This document shows, in pieces, positions 19,268 to 27,518 of a stretch of 64,000 bases of DNA (position 1 is its first letter; each line of letters opens with the position of its first letter). The stretch is from assembly GCA_026388545.1 (NCBI GenBank), contig JAPLJS010000041.1, positions 1-64,000 on the forward strand, in the 5' to 3' direction. This DNA comes from Deltaproteobacteria bacterium (GTDB lineage: Bacteria; Desulfobacterota; Syntrophia; Syntrophales; UBA2185). The notes under the pieces are model-generated. The model did no database searches, was not told the origin of the DNA, and saw only the letters and a program-made list of their open reading frames with translations. Made by a program: the position numbers and the translations under genes.

Positions 19268-19843
19268 TTAATTTATTTTTTGCTCGCAGACCTTACGCAG
19301 ATTATTCAGGACATTAACGTAGTCTTCACGGTTGCGAATCTGAGCAAATAGTGATTTTTGTTTCACCCTATCTTCATGGCTTAGAAAAGGACCGGCGATT
19401 GTTAACAATTGGTTGAAATGTGTAACGGCCCGATTTGTGTAACTTACTCGTGTTGTGTAGACAAGAGTGAGAGTAAATAAAAATAAACAAAAAATTGATG
19501 AGAAGAGGAACATTCTGCGTGTATGCCTTACTTTTTCCTCTTCAGATTTCGGCCGTGGAAAAAAGAAAGTATTTGACAGAAGACCCAGAAGAAGGCCCGG
19601 CAGGAAAGACAATAAGAATGTTAAGAGAGCCAAACTATATTGTTCATGGAGCCCCTGTGCAATGTCTTCATATAGCCCATTTTTATACTTGGTTATACCG
19701 AGAGTCGCAATTTCGAGAACAAAGTTGGTTCCACTGAGAGCGATTGGTTTGAGAATGTACTCCCAAAGTCCCGAACCTACGGCCCCAAGAATGATAGTAA
19801 TTATGATCCATTTTATATAATTCTTATCAATTTTCAAGGACAT
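19268..19843 (-). CDS. hypothetical membrane protein
   Basis: A 191-residue protein of unknown function with three clear hydrophobic segments, at about residues 10-30, 70-90 and 112-130. It has a short lysine-rich N-terminus, a charged loop (FPRPKSEEEKVRHTRR, about 95-110) and a soluble C-terminal tail of about 60 residues rich in Asn, Lys and Arg. It is AT-rich and lies next to repeats and the small-RNA-like unit, in what looks like an accessory region. No family was recognised. Confidence 0.6.
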   Translation of the reverse strand: MSLKIDKNYIKWIIITIILGAVGSGLWEYILKPIALSGTNFVLEIATLGITKYKNGLYEDIAQGLHEQYSLALLTFLLSFLPGLLLGLLSNTFFFPRPKSEEEKVRHTRRMFLFSSIFCLFLFTLTLVYTTRVSYTNRAVTHFNQLLTIAGPFLSHEDRVKQKSLFAQIRNREDYVNVLNNLRKVCEQKIN

Positions 19844-19959
19844 TAGCCTCCATAAATGTATAGCAGAGGGGTCAAATCTTTATGGCCTGTTGCCCAGCAA
19901 AAAAATGGGGACATAGGGACCGTTGTACTAGCTTCCCATTTTATCCTTTTATGCTTGCT

Positions 19960-20080
19960 AAAAAAACCCTGCATCTCTTGAGATGCGGGGTTCTGTTTCA
20001 AAACGGTGTTCTCTCCTTGTTTTTAAAGACGGGATGAAAAACTATATTACTCTGGCTCTCGTGCTACCTCCTTGAACTGA
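19960..20080 (-). ncRNA. putative small RNA, copy A
   Basis: On the minus strand a promoter (TTGACA at 20114-20109, 16-base spacer, TATCTT at 20092-20087) leads to about 120 nt that end in an intrinsic terminator: a 12-bp stem (19965-19976 with 19981-19992, one G-U pair) followed by seven U residues. No reading frame of useful length is inside. A homologous unit with the same promoter, the same 15-nt start and the same CCGTTTTGAAACA block before the terminator lies at 20871-20991. The conserved order promoter-body-terminator in two copies argues for a small RNA gene or a regulatory leader; I do not recognise an Rfam family. Confidence 0.6.
19965..19992 (-). terminator. intrinsic terminator of small-RNA-like unit A
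   Basis: Read on the minus strand: AACCCCGCATCT, four-base loop, AGATGCAGGGTT, then TTTTT. The stem is 12 bp with one wobble. Confidence 0.8.
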
Positions 20081-20086
20081 TTGAGA

Positions 20087-20114
20087 AAGATACGCTTTCT
20101 TGCAGGATTGTCAA
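20087..20114 (-). promoter_or_regulatory. promoter of small-RNA-like unit A
   Basis: Minus-strand TTGACA (20114-20109) and TATCTT (20092-20087), 16-base spacer. The same layout is kept in unit B. Confidence 0.6.
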
Positions 20115-20195
20115 GGAAAATATAGGGTAAAGGGTATAGGGGTCAGGGACTAGAACAATGAAACGCTACTCGCAAAGGCGTTTTCGTTAAATGAC

Positions 20196-20254
20196 TGGAT
20201 TCCCAATCAGAGCTTGCCTCCGAATGTATTTGTCGGGGGTCGGGAATGACAAAA
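20196..20254. repeat. dispersed palindromic intergenic repeat, copy 1
   Basis: About 58 bp from tggattccc to gggaatgacaaa, containing cctccga/tcggggg arms around atgtatttg. A close copy is at 21744-21801. The ggattcc...ggaatgac ends are typical of small dispersed intergenic elements. No coding content. Confidence 0.7.
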
Positions 20255-20319
20255 GAGGTATTGTAAATTTTGGTGTCATACTATCGAATAACAATCAAAC
20301 CATTTATTTTTATGAAATT

Positions 20320-20643
20320 TTACGCCGCTGCGTAAACTACCTCGCCATTGCAGGCGTAATCGGCAACAGGAAATTCTCTTCTGTTCCATTCATCGGAAGT
20401 TATAGCCACAGCCTCGATGGGTTCAAATATCTCATAAATCGCCTCGGAAAGTAAATCGATCCTCTGCCAGTAACCCATTCCATCGAAGTCATCGGATATG
20501 ACGACAAGATCAATATCGCTATCCTCTCTAAATGTTCCGTCTTTAAATGATCCGAAAAGGATTATCTGTTTTATCGTGACATCCCTGGATTCAATGGCCT
20601 TTTTGAAACGATGAATTATTTCTAATACTGAGTTCTTATCCAT
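20320..20643 (-). CDS. minimal nucleotidyltransferase (MNT) domain protein, antitoxin-like
   Basis: A 107-residue protein with the MNT signature: IILFGSFKDGTFREDSDIDLVVI (about residues 27-49), that is GSx10DxD, the metal- and nucleotide-binding residues of Pol-beta-type nucleotidyltransferases. In HEPN/MNT modules this partner AMPylates and silences a HEPN RNase. The gene overlaps the end of a degraded HEPN frame by 22 bases, the classical order of the pair. With its partner gone, its present role is unclear. Flanked on both sides by the two small-RNA-like units. Confidence 0.85.
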   Translation of the reverse strand: MDKNSVLEIIHRFKKAIESRDVTIKQIILFGSFKDGTFREDSDIDLVVISDDFDGMGYWQRIDLLSEAIYEIFEPIEAVAITSDEWNRREFPVADYACNGEVVYAAA

Positions 20644-20830
20644 TCAAGGGCCTCTTTGGTTTTGGCAAGCATCTCCTTCACTATTTCTGCTGTAAAATCC
20701 CTCTCTAAGTTTCGTAATTCTTCGGGATATCTATCTTAGATTAATGCAAAGTATATTTCCGTAATATCCAACAGTCAAGCCTTTTTACCGAAACCTTCTA
20801 CCAATATAAACAAGCATTGCAGGATTAGGT
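20622..20830 (-). pseudogene. HEPN-domain toxin remnant with in-frame stops
   Basis: Reading the minus strand toward the MNT gene, the frame shows a HEPN C-terminus: DRYPEELRNLERDF followed by KEMLAKTKEALEWIRTQY and a stop at 20622. Just before DRYP there is a TAA, and about 14 codons earlier a TGA within GKKA-stop-LLDITEIYF, a segment that also fits HEPN. No start codon or RNase motif (RxxxxH) is left intact further upstream. The gene is therefore decayed. HEPN proteins of this class are ribonuclease toxins paired with MNT proteins. Confidence 0.75.
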
Positions 20831-20870
20831 CTTGCTTTTTGCCATCTCGTCTAATCTTCAATGAGTGAAT

Positions 20871-20991
20871 AAAAAAATCCCGCACTCACAGCAAGATGCG
20901 GGATTATGTTTCAAAACGGCGTTGCCTCTTCTTGTCAGTGGAGGGGTGAAAAGTTAAATTTTCTTAAGAGACGCTATACATCATTGAACTG
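20871..20991 (-). ncRNA. putative small RNA, copy B
   Basis: Homologue of the unit at 19960-20080. Promoter TTGACA (21026-21021), 16-base spacer, TATTTT (21004-20999); about 120 nt; terminator with an AATCCCGCA/TGCGGGATT stem and seven U residues. The first 15 nt and the CCGTTTTGAAACA block are kept, while the middle differs; there a GCGT-CTCTT segment can pair with AAGAG-GCA-ACGC. Similarity concentrated at promoter, 5' end and terminator is what two diverged copies of a small RNA gene would show. Untested by expression data. Confidence 0.6.
20876..20905 (-). terminator. intrinsic terminator of small-RNA-like unit B
   Basis: Minus strand: AATCCCGCA, 12-base loop, TGCGGGATT, followed by an uninterrupted T-run ending at 20871. 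Confidence 0.8.
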
Positions 20992-20998
20992 ATTGAGA

Positions 20999-21026
20999 AA
21001 AATACACTTTCTTGTAGAATTGTCAA
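20999..21026 (-). promoter_or_regulatory. promoter of small-RNA-like unit B
   Basis: Minus-strand TTGACA (21026-21021) and TATTTT (21004-20999) with a 16-base spacer, the same geometry as unit A. Confidence 0.6.
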
Positions 21027-21252
21027 GGGGTAATTAAGAAACGAAGATTTCTCGCGGAGTTTACCCTGAGCAAACCGAAGGGCTCGAAATGACATAGAGG
21101 GATGGTTGGAATGAACAGAGATGAGATTATGTGAACTTTTTTCTTCTGTGCCTTTATTCTGCAATGTGCTATGATTATTGAAAATAAAAACGCGCCACCA
21201 GATATCACAGAATATTCATTCCAGGAATTCAAGAAATACAAAGGAGGAAAAG

Positions 21253-21687
21253 ATGAAAAAGATTGACAGGTTTTATTTTGTAACCATGGTAGTTGGCCTT
21301 CTCTGCCTGGGCTTGATGCTCTATACTAATGCATCCGCAGCGGTTAAAAACCCATGCTCCGAAGATATCGAGAAGTTCTGCAAAAACGTCAAACCCGGCC
21401 CGAGAGCCATCATGAATTGTCTTGAGGAGCATGAAAGCGAGCTATCCAACGCGTGCAAAGAATACGAAGCGAAGTTGGAAGGACCAAGAGTAGAAAGGAA
21501 AGAAGAAATAAGGGAAAAGATAAAGTTTCGTCAGGCCTGTAAGGCAGATGTTATCAAATTCTGCAAGGATATCGACCCCGTACCGGGCGGGATTGAAAAA
21601 TGCCTGAATGAGCATAAGAATGAATTATCCACCTCGTGCAGTGAAAGTATAAAAGCTCTGAAGGAAGAGAAAAAGAAAAAAGAATAA
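21253..21687 (+). CDS. exported GLG1-type cysteine-rich repeat protein
   Basis: A 144-residue protein. The start at 21253 follows an AAGGAGG site; a longer frame from 21178 is not needed. Residues 1-29 form a signal peptide ending ASA. Two copies of a Cys-rich repeat follow: CSEDIEKFCKNVKPGPRAIMNCLEEH (about 34-59) and CKADVIKFCKDIDPVPGGIEKCLNEH (about 96-121), each with a further Cys (NACKE, TSCSE). The spacing matches the cysteine-rich GLG1 repeat first known from Golgi proteins and also found in bacterial exported proteins. A charged coiled linker separates the repeats and the tail is lysine-rich. Periplasmic location is expected; function unknown. Confidence 0.85.
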   Translation: MKKIDRFYFVTMVVGLLCLGLMLYTNASAAVKNPCSEDIEKFCKNVKPGPRAIMNCLEEHESELSNACKEYEAKLEGPRVERKEEIREKIKFRQACKADVIKFCKDIDPVPGGIEKCLNEHKNELSTSCSESIKALKEEKKKKE

Positions 21688-21743
21688 GTCTTATCCGCTA
21701 AAAACCCTCCCCATCCCCAATGTGAGAGGAGACGGGTAGATGC

Positions 21744-21801
21744 CGGATTACCGATCAGAGCCTGCCCCCGAATGTATTTGTCGGGGGACGGGAATAACAA
21801 A
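21744..21801. repeat. dispersed palindromic intergenic repeat, copy 2
   Basis: Close copy of the element at 20196-20254: ggattaccgatcagagcctg, then cccccga/tcggggg arms around atgtatttg, then cgggaataacaaa. It follows the Cys-rich gene and may also act as a transcription end. Confidence 0.7.
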
Positions 21802-21899
21802 GTGGTGGCAAGCCATTTCTCTTTAGGCTCCGCGAAGGCTTTATTAATAGCATTCTTGTTGAATTGAAAAGCTGTATGGCAATCTTTGCATTGATTGAT

Positions 21900-22487
21900 T
21901 TATTTTTTGGCTTTTTTAAACAAGGCGCATCGACTCAAGGAAATCTTAGGATTCTCGTACAGTGTAAATCCTGCCTGCAAAGCCAAATGCACTGTTTCTT
22001 CAAAGTCTGCTTTTGTAGTATGAATTTTCGGTTCAACCAGGAGAAAACCTCCCTTATCTTTCAGCAAAGAGAGCAGTTCAGCCAAAAATCGCTGTTTATA
22101 CGGTACTTCGTGCAGCATCCAAAACGCCAGAATAAAGTCTACACTACGATTGATGCCTAACGAATCTGAAGAACACAACTGCAAATCAATGCGCTGCTGC
22201 ACACATGAACGTATCGCCCGTTTGTTAAGATGGGAGAGCATTTTTTCCTGAATGTCCGCCGCAATTACGCGACCGTTTTCACCAACCATCTTTGCCATGG
22301 GTATTGTAAAATAGCCCATCCCCGGTCCAATGTCCAAGACCACGTTTCCTTCATTTATATACGGACGAAGTATTTGATTCGGATCATGGAACAGCGTGCG
22401 AAGAACATTGTCAAAGGTGAAACATATCCACCATGGACACACACGCTTCCTATAAAAAAGGAGGTCGAATAATTTATTCATATTCAT
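21900..22487 (-). CDS. class I SAM-dependent methyltransferase
   Basis: A 195-residue protein. The SAM-binding motif VLDIGPGMGYFTIPMAKM (about residues 49-66) is followed by the acidic loop VIAADIQEKML (about 74-84) and a motif-IV-like VDFILAFWMLHEV (about 115-127). The N-terminus (CPWWICFTFDN) resembles small methyltransferases often annotated as arsenite- or UbiE-like, but it lacks paired arsenic-binding cysteines. Substrate unknown. A run of lysines ends the protein. It is alone on the minus strand. Confidence 0.82.
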   Translation of the reverse strand: MNMNKLFDLLFYRKRVCPWWICFTFDNVLRTLFHDPNQILRPYINEGNVVLDIGPGMGYFTIPMAKMVGENGRVIAADIQEKMLSHLNKRAIRSCVQQRIDLQLCSSDSLGINRSVDFILAFWMLHEVPYKQRFLAELLSLLKDKGGFLLVEPKIHTTKADFEETVHLALQAGFTLYENPKISLSRCALFKKAKK

Positions 22488-22670
22488 GTATCTGTTATTA
22501 AGGCTATGCTATGGTAGCTGTATCTAACGATAATCACATTGTAAAGTAATTATGTGGGGAGTAAGCTGGTTGGGAAGTTTGTTGGGAAGAGCGAAATCAG
22601 GTCGGGAATGACAGAGGGATGGTGTTTTTAAAGGTCGCTATTTATAAAAAATGAAGGAGCATGATGTTCT

Positions 22671-24305
22671 ATGAAAGCGTCTGATCTATTTGTGAAACAG
22701 CTCGAAGAGGAGGGAGTGGAATACGTATTCGGTCTGCCGGGAGAGGAAAATCTTGACTTCCTCGAATCTCTCCGCACAGCGTCGATCAAGGTGATCATTA
22801 CACGTCACGAGCAGACCGCTGCGTTCATGGCTGCAACCTATGGAAGGCTCACCGGAAAAGCCGGCGTTTGCTTCTCGACGCTGGGGCCCGGGGCAACGAA
22901 CCTTGTGACCGGCGTTGCCCACGCACAGCTTATCGGTGCGCCGCTTGTTTCGATCTCCGGTCAGAAGCCGCTCAGGGCGAACTGGCAGGCCCGTTTCCAA
23001 CTCATTGACGTGGTGAACCTGATGAGGCCCATAACCAAGGACTCGGTCTCCATCATCGATCCGGATACCATCCCCACCATTGTGCGGAATGCCTTCAAAC
23101 TGGCACAGGCGGAACGACCCGGAGCAGTGCACATTGAGCTGCCGGAGGATGTAGCAGCAAGCAAAACAGATTCGCAGGTGCAGAAACGGGGATACATGCG
23201 AAGGTCGGCGCCGGATTTCGAGGCAATCGCCCGGGCGGCTGAGCTTATTAACAAAGCGCAGCGCCCCCTGATCATCCTCTCGTCCGGAGCAAACAGAAAC
23301 CTGGTCAACCGGCAATTGAAGCAGTTCGTTGAGAAGACGGGCATCTATGCGATACACACACAGATGGGGAAGGGCGTTCTGAGTGATGAATCGGGATACA
23401 GCCTCTTCACCGCGGGTATCCACCGGCGCGATTACGTGAATTGCGGGATCGACCGCGCCGATCTCATCATCACGATCGGGTACAATATCGTCGAATATCC
23501 GCCGTACGTCTGGAACAGGGATCTCAGCAAGAAGATCATCAATATCGACTTCGCCGAAGCAGAGATAGACAAATACTACAATCCCGATATCGACATAATC
23601 GGCGATATCTCCTCCTCACTGAAGCAACTCGGGGAGATGATCACCGCAAGGGAAAACGACGAGACGTTCAAGGCTGTGCGTGAATTCCTGAACCGGAAGC
23701 TGTCGCTTGATTTCAAAAGGCAGTATCCATTGACGCCGCAGGAGGTCGTGGGGCGTGTACGGGAAGCGCTGTCGCATGAGGACATCCTGACGCTTGACAA
23801 CGGAATTTATAAGCTGTGGTTCTCCCGGCTCTATCGAACATACAAACCGAACACGATCCTGATGGACAATGCACTGGCGACGATGGGCGCAGGGCTTCCC
23901 GCGGGCATTACGGCAAAAATGCTCTGTCCCGATCGAAACGTGCTGGCAGTGGTGGGAGACGGGGGATTTATGATGAACTCCCGGGAGCTTGAGACCGCCC
24001 TGCGGTATAACGTTCCCCTCGTTGTCCTGGTCTTGAACGATAATGCCTTCGGGTTCGTCAAGTGGGAACAGCAGAGCAAGGGATTTCCGGGATTCGCTCT
24101 CGATTATTCGAATCCGGATTTCGTGAAGTATGCCGAAAGCTATGGGGCCGTGGGCATAAAGGTGAAGGAGGGAGACGACCTGTCGAGACTCTTGCTTAAT
24201 GCTTTTTCGCTGAAGAAACCCGTCCTTATCGAATGCCCGATTGATTATTCAGTCAACTACGAGACGTTCTCAAAAGAGCTCGCGAATGTTGTGTGCGAGA
24301 GCTAA
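22671..24305 (+). CDS. thiamine-diphosphate enzyme, acetolactate synthase large-subunit family
   Basis: A 544-residue TPP enzyme with all three domains. N-terminal pyrimidine-binding domain has the catalytic glutamate in ITRHEQTAAFMA (about residue 47) and the STLGPGATNLVTG loop. The central domain (about 190-330) follows, then the pyrophosphate domain with GDGGFMMNSRELETALRYNVPLVVLVLNDNAFG (about 424-456), the GDGx24-27N metal-binding motif. It could be a catabolic acetolactate synthase or a related decarboxylase; no ilvN small subunit is nearby, which argues against the biosynthetic enzyme. AAGGAG lies near the start. The stop codon lies inside a 17-bp palindrome that separates it from convergent citrate synthase. 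Confidence 0.85.
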   Translation: MKASDLFVKQLEEEGVEYVFGLPGEENLDFLESLRTASIKVIITRHEQTAAFMAATYGRLTGKAGVCFSTLGPGATNLVTGVAHAQLIGAPLVSISGQKPLRANWQARFQLIDVVNLMRPITKDSVSIIDPDTIPTIVRNAFKLAQAERPGAVHIELPEDVAASKTDSQVQKRGYMRRSAPDFEAIARAAELINKAQRPLIILSSGANRNLVNRQLKQFVEKTGIYAIHTQMGKGVLSDESGYSLFTAGIHRRDYVNCGIDRADLIITIGYNIVEYPPYVWNRDLSKKIINIDFAEAEIDKYYNPDIDIIGDISSSLKQLGEMITARENDETFKAVREFLNRKLSLDFKRQYPLTPQEVVGRVREALSHEDILTLDNGIYKLWFSRLYRTYKPNTILMDNALATMGAGLPAGITAKMLCPDRNVLAVVGDGGFMMNSRELETALRYNVPLVVLVLNDNAFGFVKWEQQSKGFPGFALDYSNPDFVKYAESYGAVGIKVKEGDDLSRLLLNAFSLKKPVLIECPIDYSVNYETFSKELANVVCES

Positions 24306-24346
24306 GGAGCTGTCACGCAACAGTTATTACGTGACAGCTCCTTAGC
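24301..24346. terminator. long palindrome between convergent genes
   Basis: A perfect 17-bp inverted repeat (24301-24317 with 24330-24346) around a 12-base loop, starting gctaaggagctgtcacg. It includes the TAA stop of the TPP enzyme gene and sits 41 bp before the end of the convergent citrate synthase gene. No T-run follows on either strand, so it is a strong hairpin but not a canonical intrinsic terminator; termination of both genes is inferred. Confidence 0.6.
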
Positions 24347-24386
24347 AGAAACAGGCGATGTATGTTCCAGGTACTTCAACCGCTCT

Positions 24387-25529
24387 TTATCGTTTTTCAA
24401 TGGGAATATAGTCGCGGGGTTCGGGCCCGGTCCACAGGCTTTCCGGACGATAGATGCGATTGTCGCTCCTTTGTTCGAGAATATGGGCAAGCCATCCGGC
24501 AACTCTCCCCACGGCAAAAATCGGGGTAAAGAGAATGGCGGGAATACCCAGCAGGCGATAGACGGCGCCGGAGTAAAAATCCACATTCGGATAAATGGGC
24601 TTACCGGCAGTTTCCATTTTACCGCGGAATACTTTTTCAACTTCCTGCAAAATTTCATAGTACCGAAAGTCCTGCTTCTTTTCAGAAAGCTGGACAAGAT
24701 ATTTTTGTATGATGTTTGCCCGCGGGTCTTTCGCTTTATACTCACGGTGGCCCATGCCCATTACCTTCCTCTTCTGGGCAAGGGCTTTTTCCATCCATGC
24801 GGCCACATTATTCTTGTCTCCGATTTCCTCGGCCATTTCGATCACGCGCTGGTTTGCCCCACCATGAAGCGAGCCATAAAGGGCGCCGATGGCGCTCGAT
24901 ATACTGCAGTAGCAGGTTGAAAGGGTTGAAGCAACAACCCGCGCGGCAAACGTGGATGCATTAAAATCATGTTCGGCATGGATCAGCAAACACTTATCCA
25001 TGATTTCACCTTCGAGGGGTTCCGGCTCGGCTCCATGGAGCATATACAAGAAATTGGCCCCGTGCGAGAGGTCCATGCGCGGTGCGACATATTTCTTGTT
25101 TTCCCGATAGCGGCCATACGCGGCAACAACGCCGGCAAGCTGTGATACCTGAGACAGTGTATCGCGGCAGTTGCAGGTGGCGGAATGCTCGATGCGGTGT
25201 TTTACATATCCGCTCAAGTAGGAAACAGATGATTGCAATAATTCCATGGGATGGGCAGAGGCAGGGAAAGACCGTATCATATCCAGTACCGGCGGGACCA
25301 GGGGGCGGCTTTCCCGCATACGCTGAGAGAAATCCTTCAGCTCAGCGGCAGTCGGAAGCTTCTCATAGAGAAGCAGGTAGCACACTTCCTCGTAGTTTGA
25401 GTAGGCAGCAAGATCCTCTATGGAGTAGCCCCGATAGTAAAGTTTTCCTTTCGTGCCATCGATTTTACAAATACGGCTTTCATCAACCACTACCCCTTCA
25501 AGACCTTTGGAATATGGTTTGTTTTCCAT
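24387..25529 (-). CDS. citrate synthase
   Basis: A 380-residue citrate synthase of the short, type I-like form. It starts with GLEGVVVDESRICKIDG and YYRGYSIEDLA, typical of Gram-positive/archaeal-style enzymes and 2-methylcitrate synthases. The catalytic residues are visible: the His in GSLHGGANQ (about 222), the His in MGMGHREYK (about 261) and the Asp in PNVDFYSG (about 310). It condenses acetyl-CoA and oxaloacetate in the cytoplasm; a 2-methylcitrate role cannot be excluded from sequence alone. A GAAGGAG site precedes the ATG. It is a single gene between the TPP enzyme and the histidine kinase. Confidence 0.92.
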   Translation of the reverse strand: MENKPYSKGLEGVVVDESRICKIDGTKGKLYYRGYSIEDLAAYSNYEEVCYLLLYEKLPTAAELKDFSQRMRESRPLVPPVLDMIRSFPASAHPMELLQSSVSYLSGYVKHRIEHSATCNCRDTLSQVSQLAGVVAAYGRYRENKKYVAPRMDLSHGANFLYMLHGAEPEPLEGEIMDKCLLIHAEHDFNASTFAARVVASTLSTCYCSISSAIGALYGSLHGGANQRVIEMAEEIGDKNNVAAWMEKALAQKRKVMGMGHREYKAKDPRANIIQKYLVQLSEKKQDFRYYEILQEVEKVFRGKMETAGKPIYPNVDFYSGAVYRLLGIPAILFTPIFAVGRVAGWLAHILEQRSDNRIYRPESLWTGPEPRDYIPIEKR

Positions 25530-25671
25530 ATGAGCTCCTTCTTTTTAGCATTTATCTTTCTTCGCGGGAATGATAAGTTGAGACGAAACCGTCAGAATTT
25601 ACGTATTTTAAATAAAACTCGTTCTTCATTGAAATATTTGGTACGTAGATTTATTTGTAAGCGTTTTTCCT

Positions 25672-27288
25672 TCAGTCCAGCATCTCCCTGACCTTCCGGG
25701 AGAGTTTTTCCAGGTGAAAGGGCTTCTGGAGGAAACCGTTGCAGCCCCGGTCCAGGATCTGCTGAGCATGACCGTTGATGCTGTAACCGCTGGATAGTAA
25801 AACCCGGATCTCCGGATTGATCTCCCGGAGCCGATCAAAGGTCTCCCCGCCCGATATACCCGGCATGATCATGTCCAGAATCACCAGGTTAATGTCGTTT
25901 CTCTTCTCCCGGTAAACGGCGATCGCCTCCTGACCGCTTCCGGCAATATAGATCCGGTACCCCAGAAATTCCAGCATTTCCTTGCTCACATCCAGGATCA
26001 TTTTTTCATCATCCACCAGCAGGATCGTCTCTGTACCCCTTAGGACTGTTTCGTCAACCGCCTTCTTCATGACTACTTCCTTTTCCGAAGCCGGCAGATA
26101 GATAGTAAACGTCGTTCCATGCCCAGTCTCACTGTAAATATTGATCATACCCTCGTGACCCTTGATGATGCCATAAACCGTTGCCAGTCCCAGTCCCGTC
26201 CCCCGCCCCATAGCCTTCGTCGAGAAAAAAGGATCAAATATCCGCTCCCTTGTCTTCTCGTCCATCCCCATGCCGGTATCGGTAATGGATGTCTTCACAT
26301 ATTTCCCCGGCTTGATGGTGTAGGGAAGCACCCGTTCATCATCCAAAAGAATATTCTCTGTTTCCAGATAGATCTCGCCACCCCCGGGCATTGCCTGCCA
26401 GGCGTTCACATAGAGATTCATAAACACCTGCTCCATCTGCCCCCGGTCAACCTCAACGGCCCAGAGATCTTTCCCGTATTTTAAATGGATGGTGATTTCC
26501 TTTTTGGTTCTGCCGAACATGGAGGAGGTCTTTTTGATGATATCGTTCATGGCGGTGGTCCTCACCTCATATCTCCCCCCACGGGCAAATCCCAACAGTT
26601 GCTTCGTTAAATCTGCCCCGCTTGCCACCTGCTCTTCAATACGCTTCAACCGCTCATAGTGGGGATGGGATGGATCGATATCCAGAAGCATCAAGGAAGC
26701 ATGCCCCTGGATACCCATGAGCAGATTGTTGAAGTCGTGGGCGATGCCCCCAGCCAACGTCCCGATTGATTCCATCTTCTGGGCTTGATTGAGCTTCTTC
26801 TCCATATCTCTCATTTCAGTGACGTCCTTCATGGAACCCACGACGCTTATGATACGACCTTGCGAGTCCAGGTTGAAGGCGCTGTTCATATTGAAAATCC
26901 GCTCCCTTCCCTCTTTTGTTAGCATAACCCCAATGTGATTATTGACGGATTTCCCTTCGTCCCGAATGCTTTTGAATAGTTTTCTGTAGGTTCTCTTGTC
27001 TTCTTCCTTAGTAAATTCAATGAAGTACCGTCCCAATATTTCTTCTTCGTCATGGCCCAAGATTCGCTTCCAGGATGGATTCACGTATGTAATGGCCCCC
27101 AAAAGATTCATGGTGTAGATAATGTCCGGCGCGTTCTCACTCAAAGCACGAAAACGCTCCTCGCTCTCCCGCAACGCTTCCTCGGTCTGTTTGCGCACTG
27201 ATTCCGATTGTTCCAGTTCCTGGATTCTCTGTTTTAAGACGGATATCTCTTCGATCAGTTCCACATTTGTCCTGGATCTATCTTTCAT
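25672..27288 (-). CDS. hybrid sensor histidine kinase with PAS and receiver domains
   Basis: A 538-residue cytoplasmic hybrid kinase without membrane segments. Order: short coiled coil (about 5-45), PAS domain (about 45-160), dimerisation/phosphoacceptor domain with GGIAHDFNNLL (His near 184), ATPase domain with NLYVNAWQAM, DTGMGM and GTGLGLATVYGI boxes (about 290-400), and a C-terminal receiver with DD near 426-427, the phosphoacceptor Asp in VILDMIMPG near 472 and the conserved Lys in LQKPF. No output partner is encoded nearby, so its signalling target is unknown. It is 142 bp downstream of the citrate synthase start on the same strand. Confidence 0.93.
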   Translation of the reverse strand: MKDRSRTNVELIEEISVLKQRIQELEQSESVRKQTEEALRESEERFRALSENAPDIIYTMNLLGAITYVNPSWKRILGHDEEEILGRYFIEFTKEEDKRTYRKLFKSIRDEGKSVNNHIGVMLTKEGRERIFNMNSAFNLDSQGRIISVVGSMKDVTEMRDMEKKLNQAQKMESIGTLAGGIAHDFNNLLMGIQGHASLMLLDIDPSHPHYERLKRIEEQVASGADLTKQLLGFARGGRYEVRTTAMNDIIKKTSSMFGRTKKEITIHLKYGKDLWAVEVDRGQMEQVFMNLYVNAWQAMPGGGEIYLETENILLDDERVLPYTIKPGKYVKTSITDTGMGMDEKTRERIFDPFFSTKAMGRGTGLGLATVYGIIKGHEGMINIYSETGHGTTFTIYLPASEKEVVMKKAVDETVLRGTETILLVDDEKMILDVSKEMLEFLGYRIYIAGSGQEAIAVYREKRNDINLVILDMIMPGISGGETFDRLREINPEIRVLLSSGYSINGHAQQILDRGCNGFLQKPFHLEKLSRKVREMLD

Positions 27289-27518
27289 CTGGCGCCCCCC
27301 TGCAGCAACTAATGGTAATGGCTGGAAAAAAAGATGGTAGTATTTGCTACGAGACTTATTAAATTATGTAAAAGTTACCGGATAACCATTGAGATGTCAA
27401 ATGGAATAGTGTCAATCAGAGGCTGTTTATCACTTGATATCAGAAGCTTGTCCTGACTTATGCTGATCACTGATTACAGGATGGAATTTACAAAAAGGAG
27501 TACCACTTTTCGGGGGGC

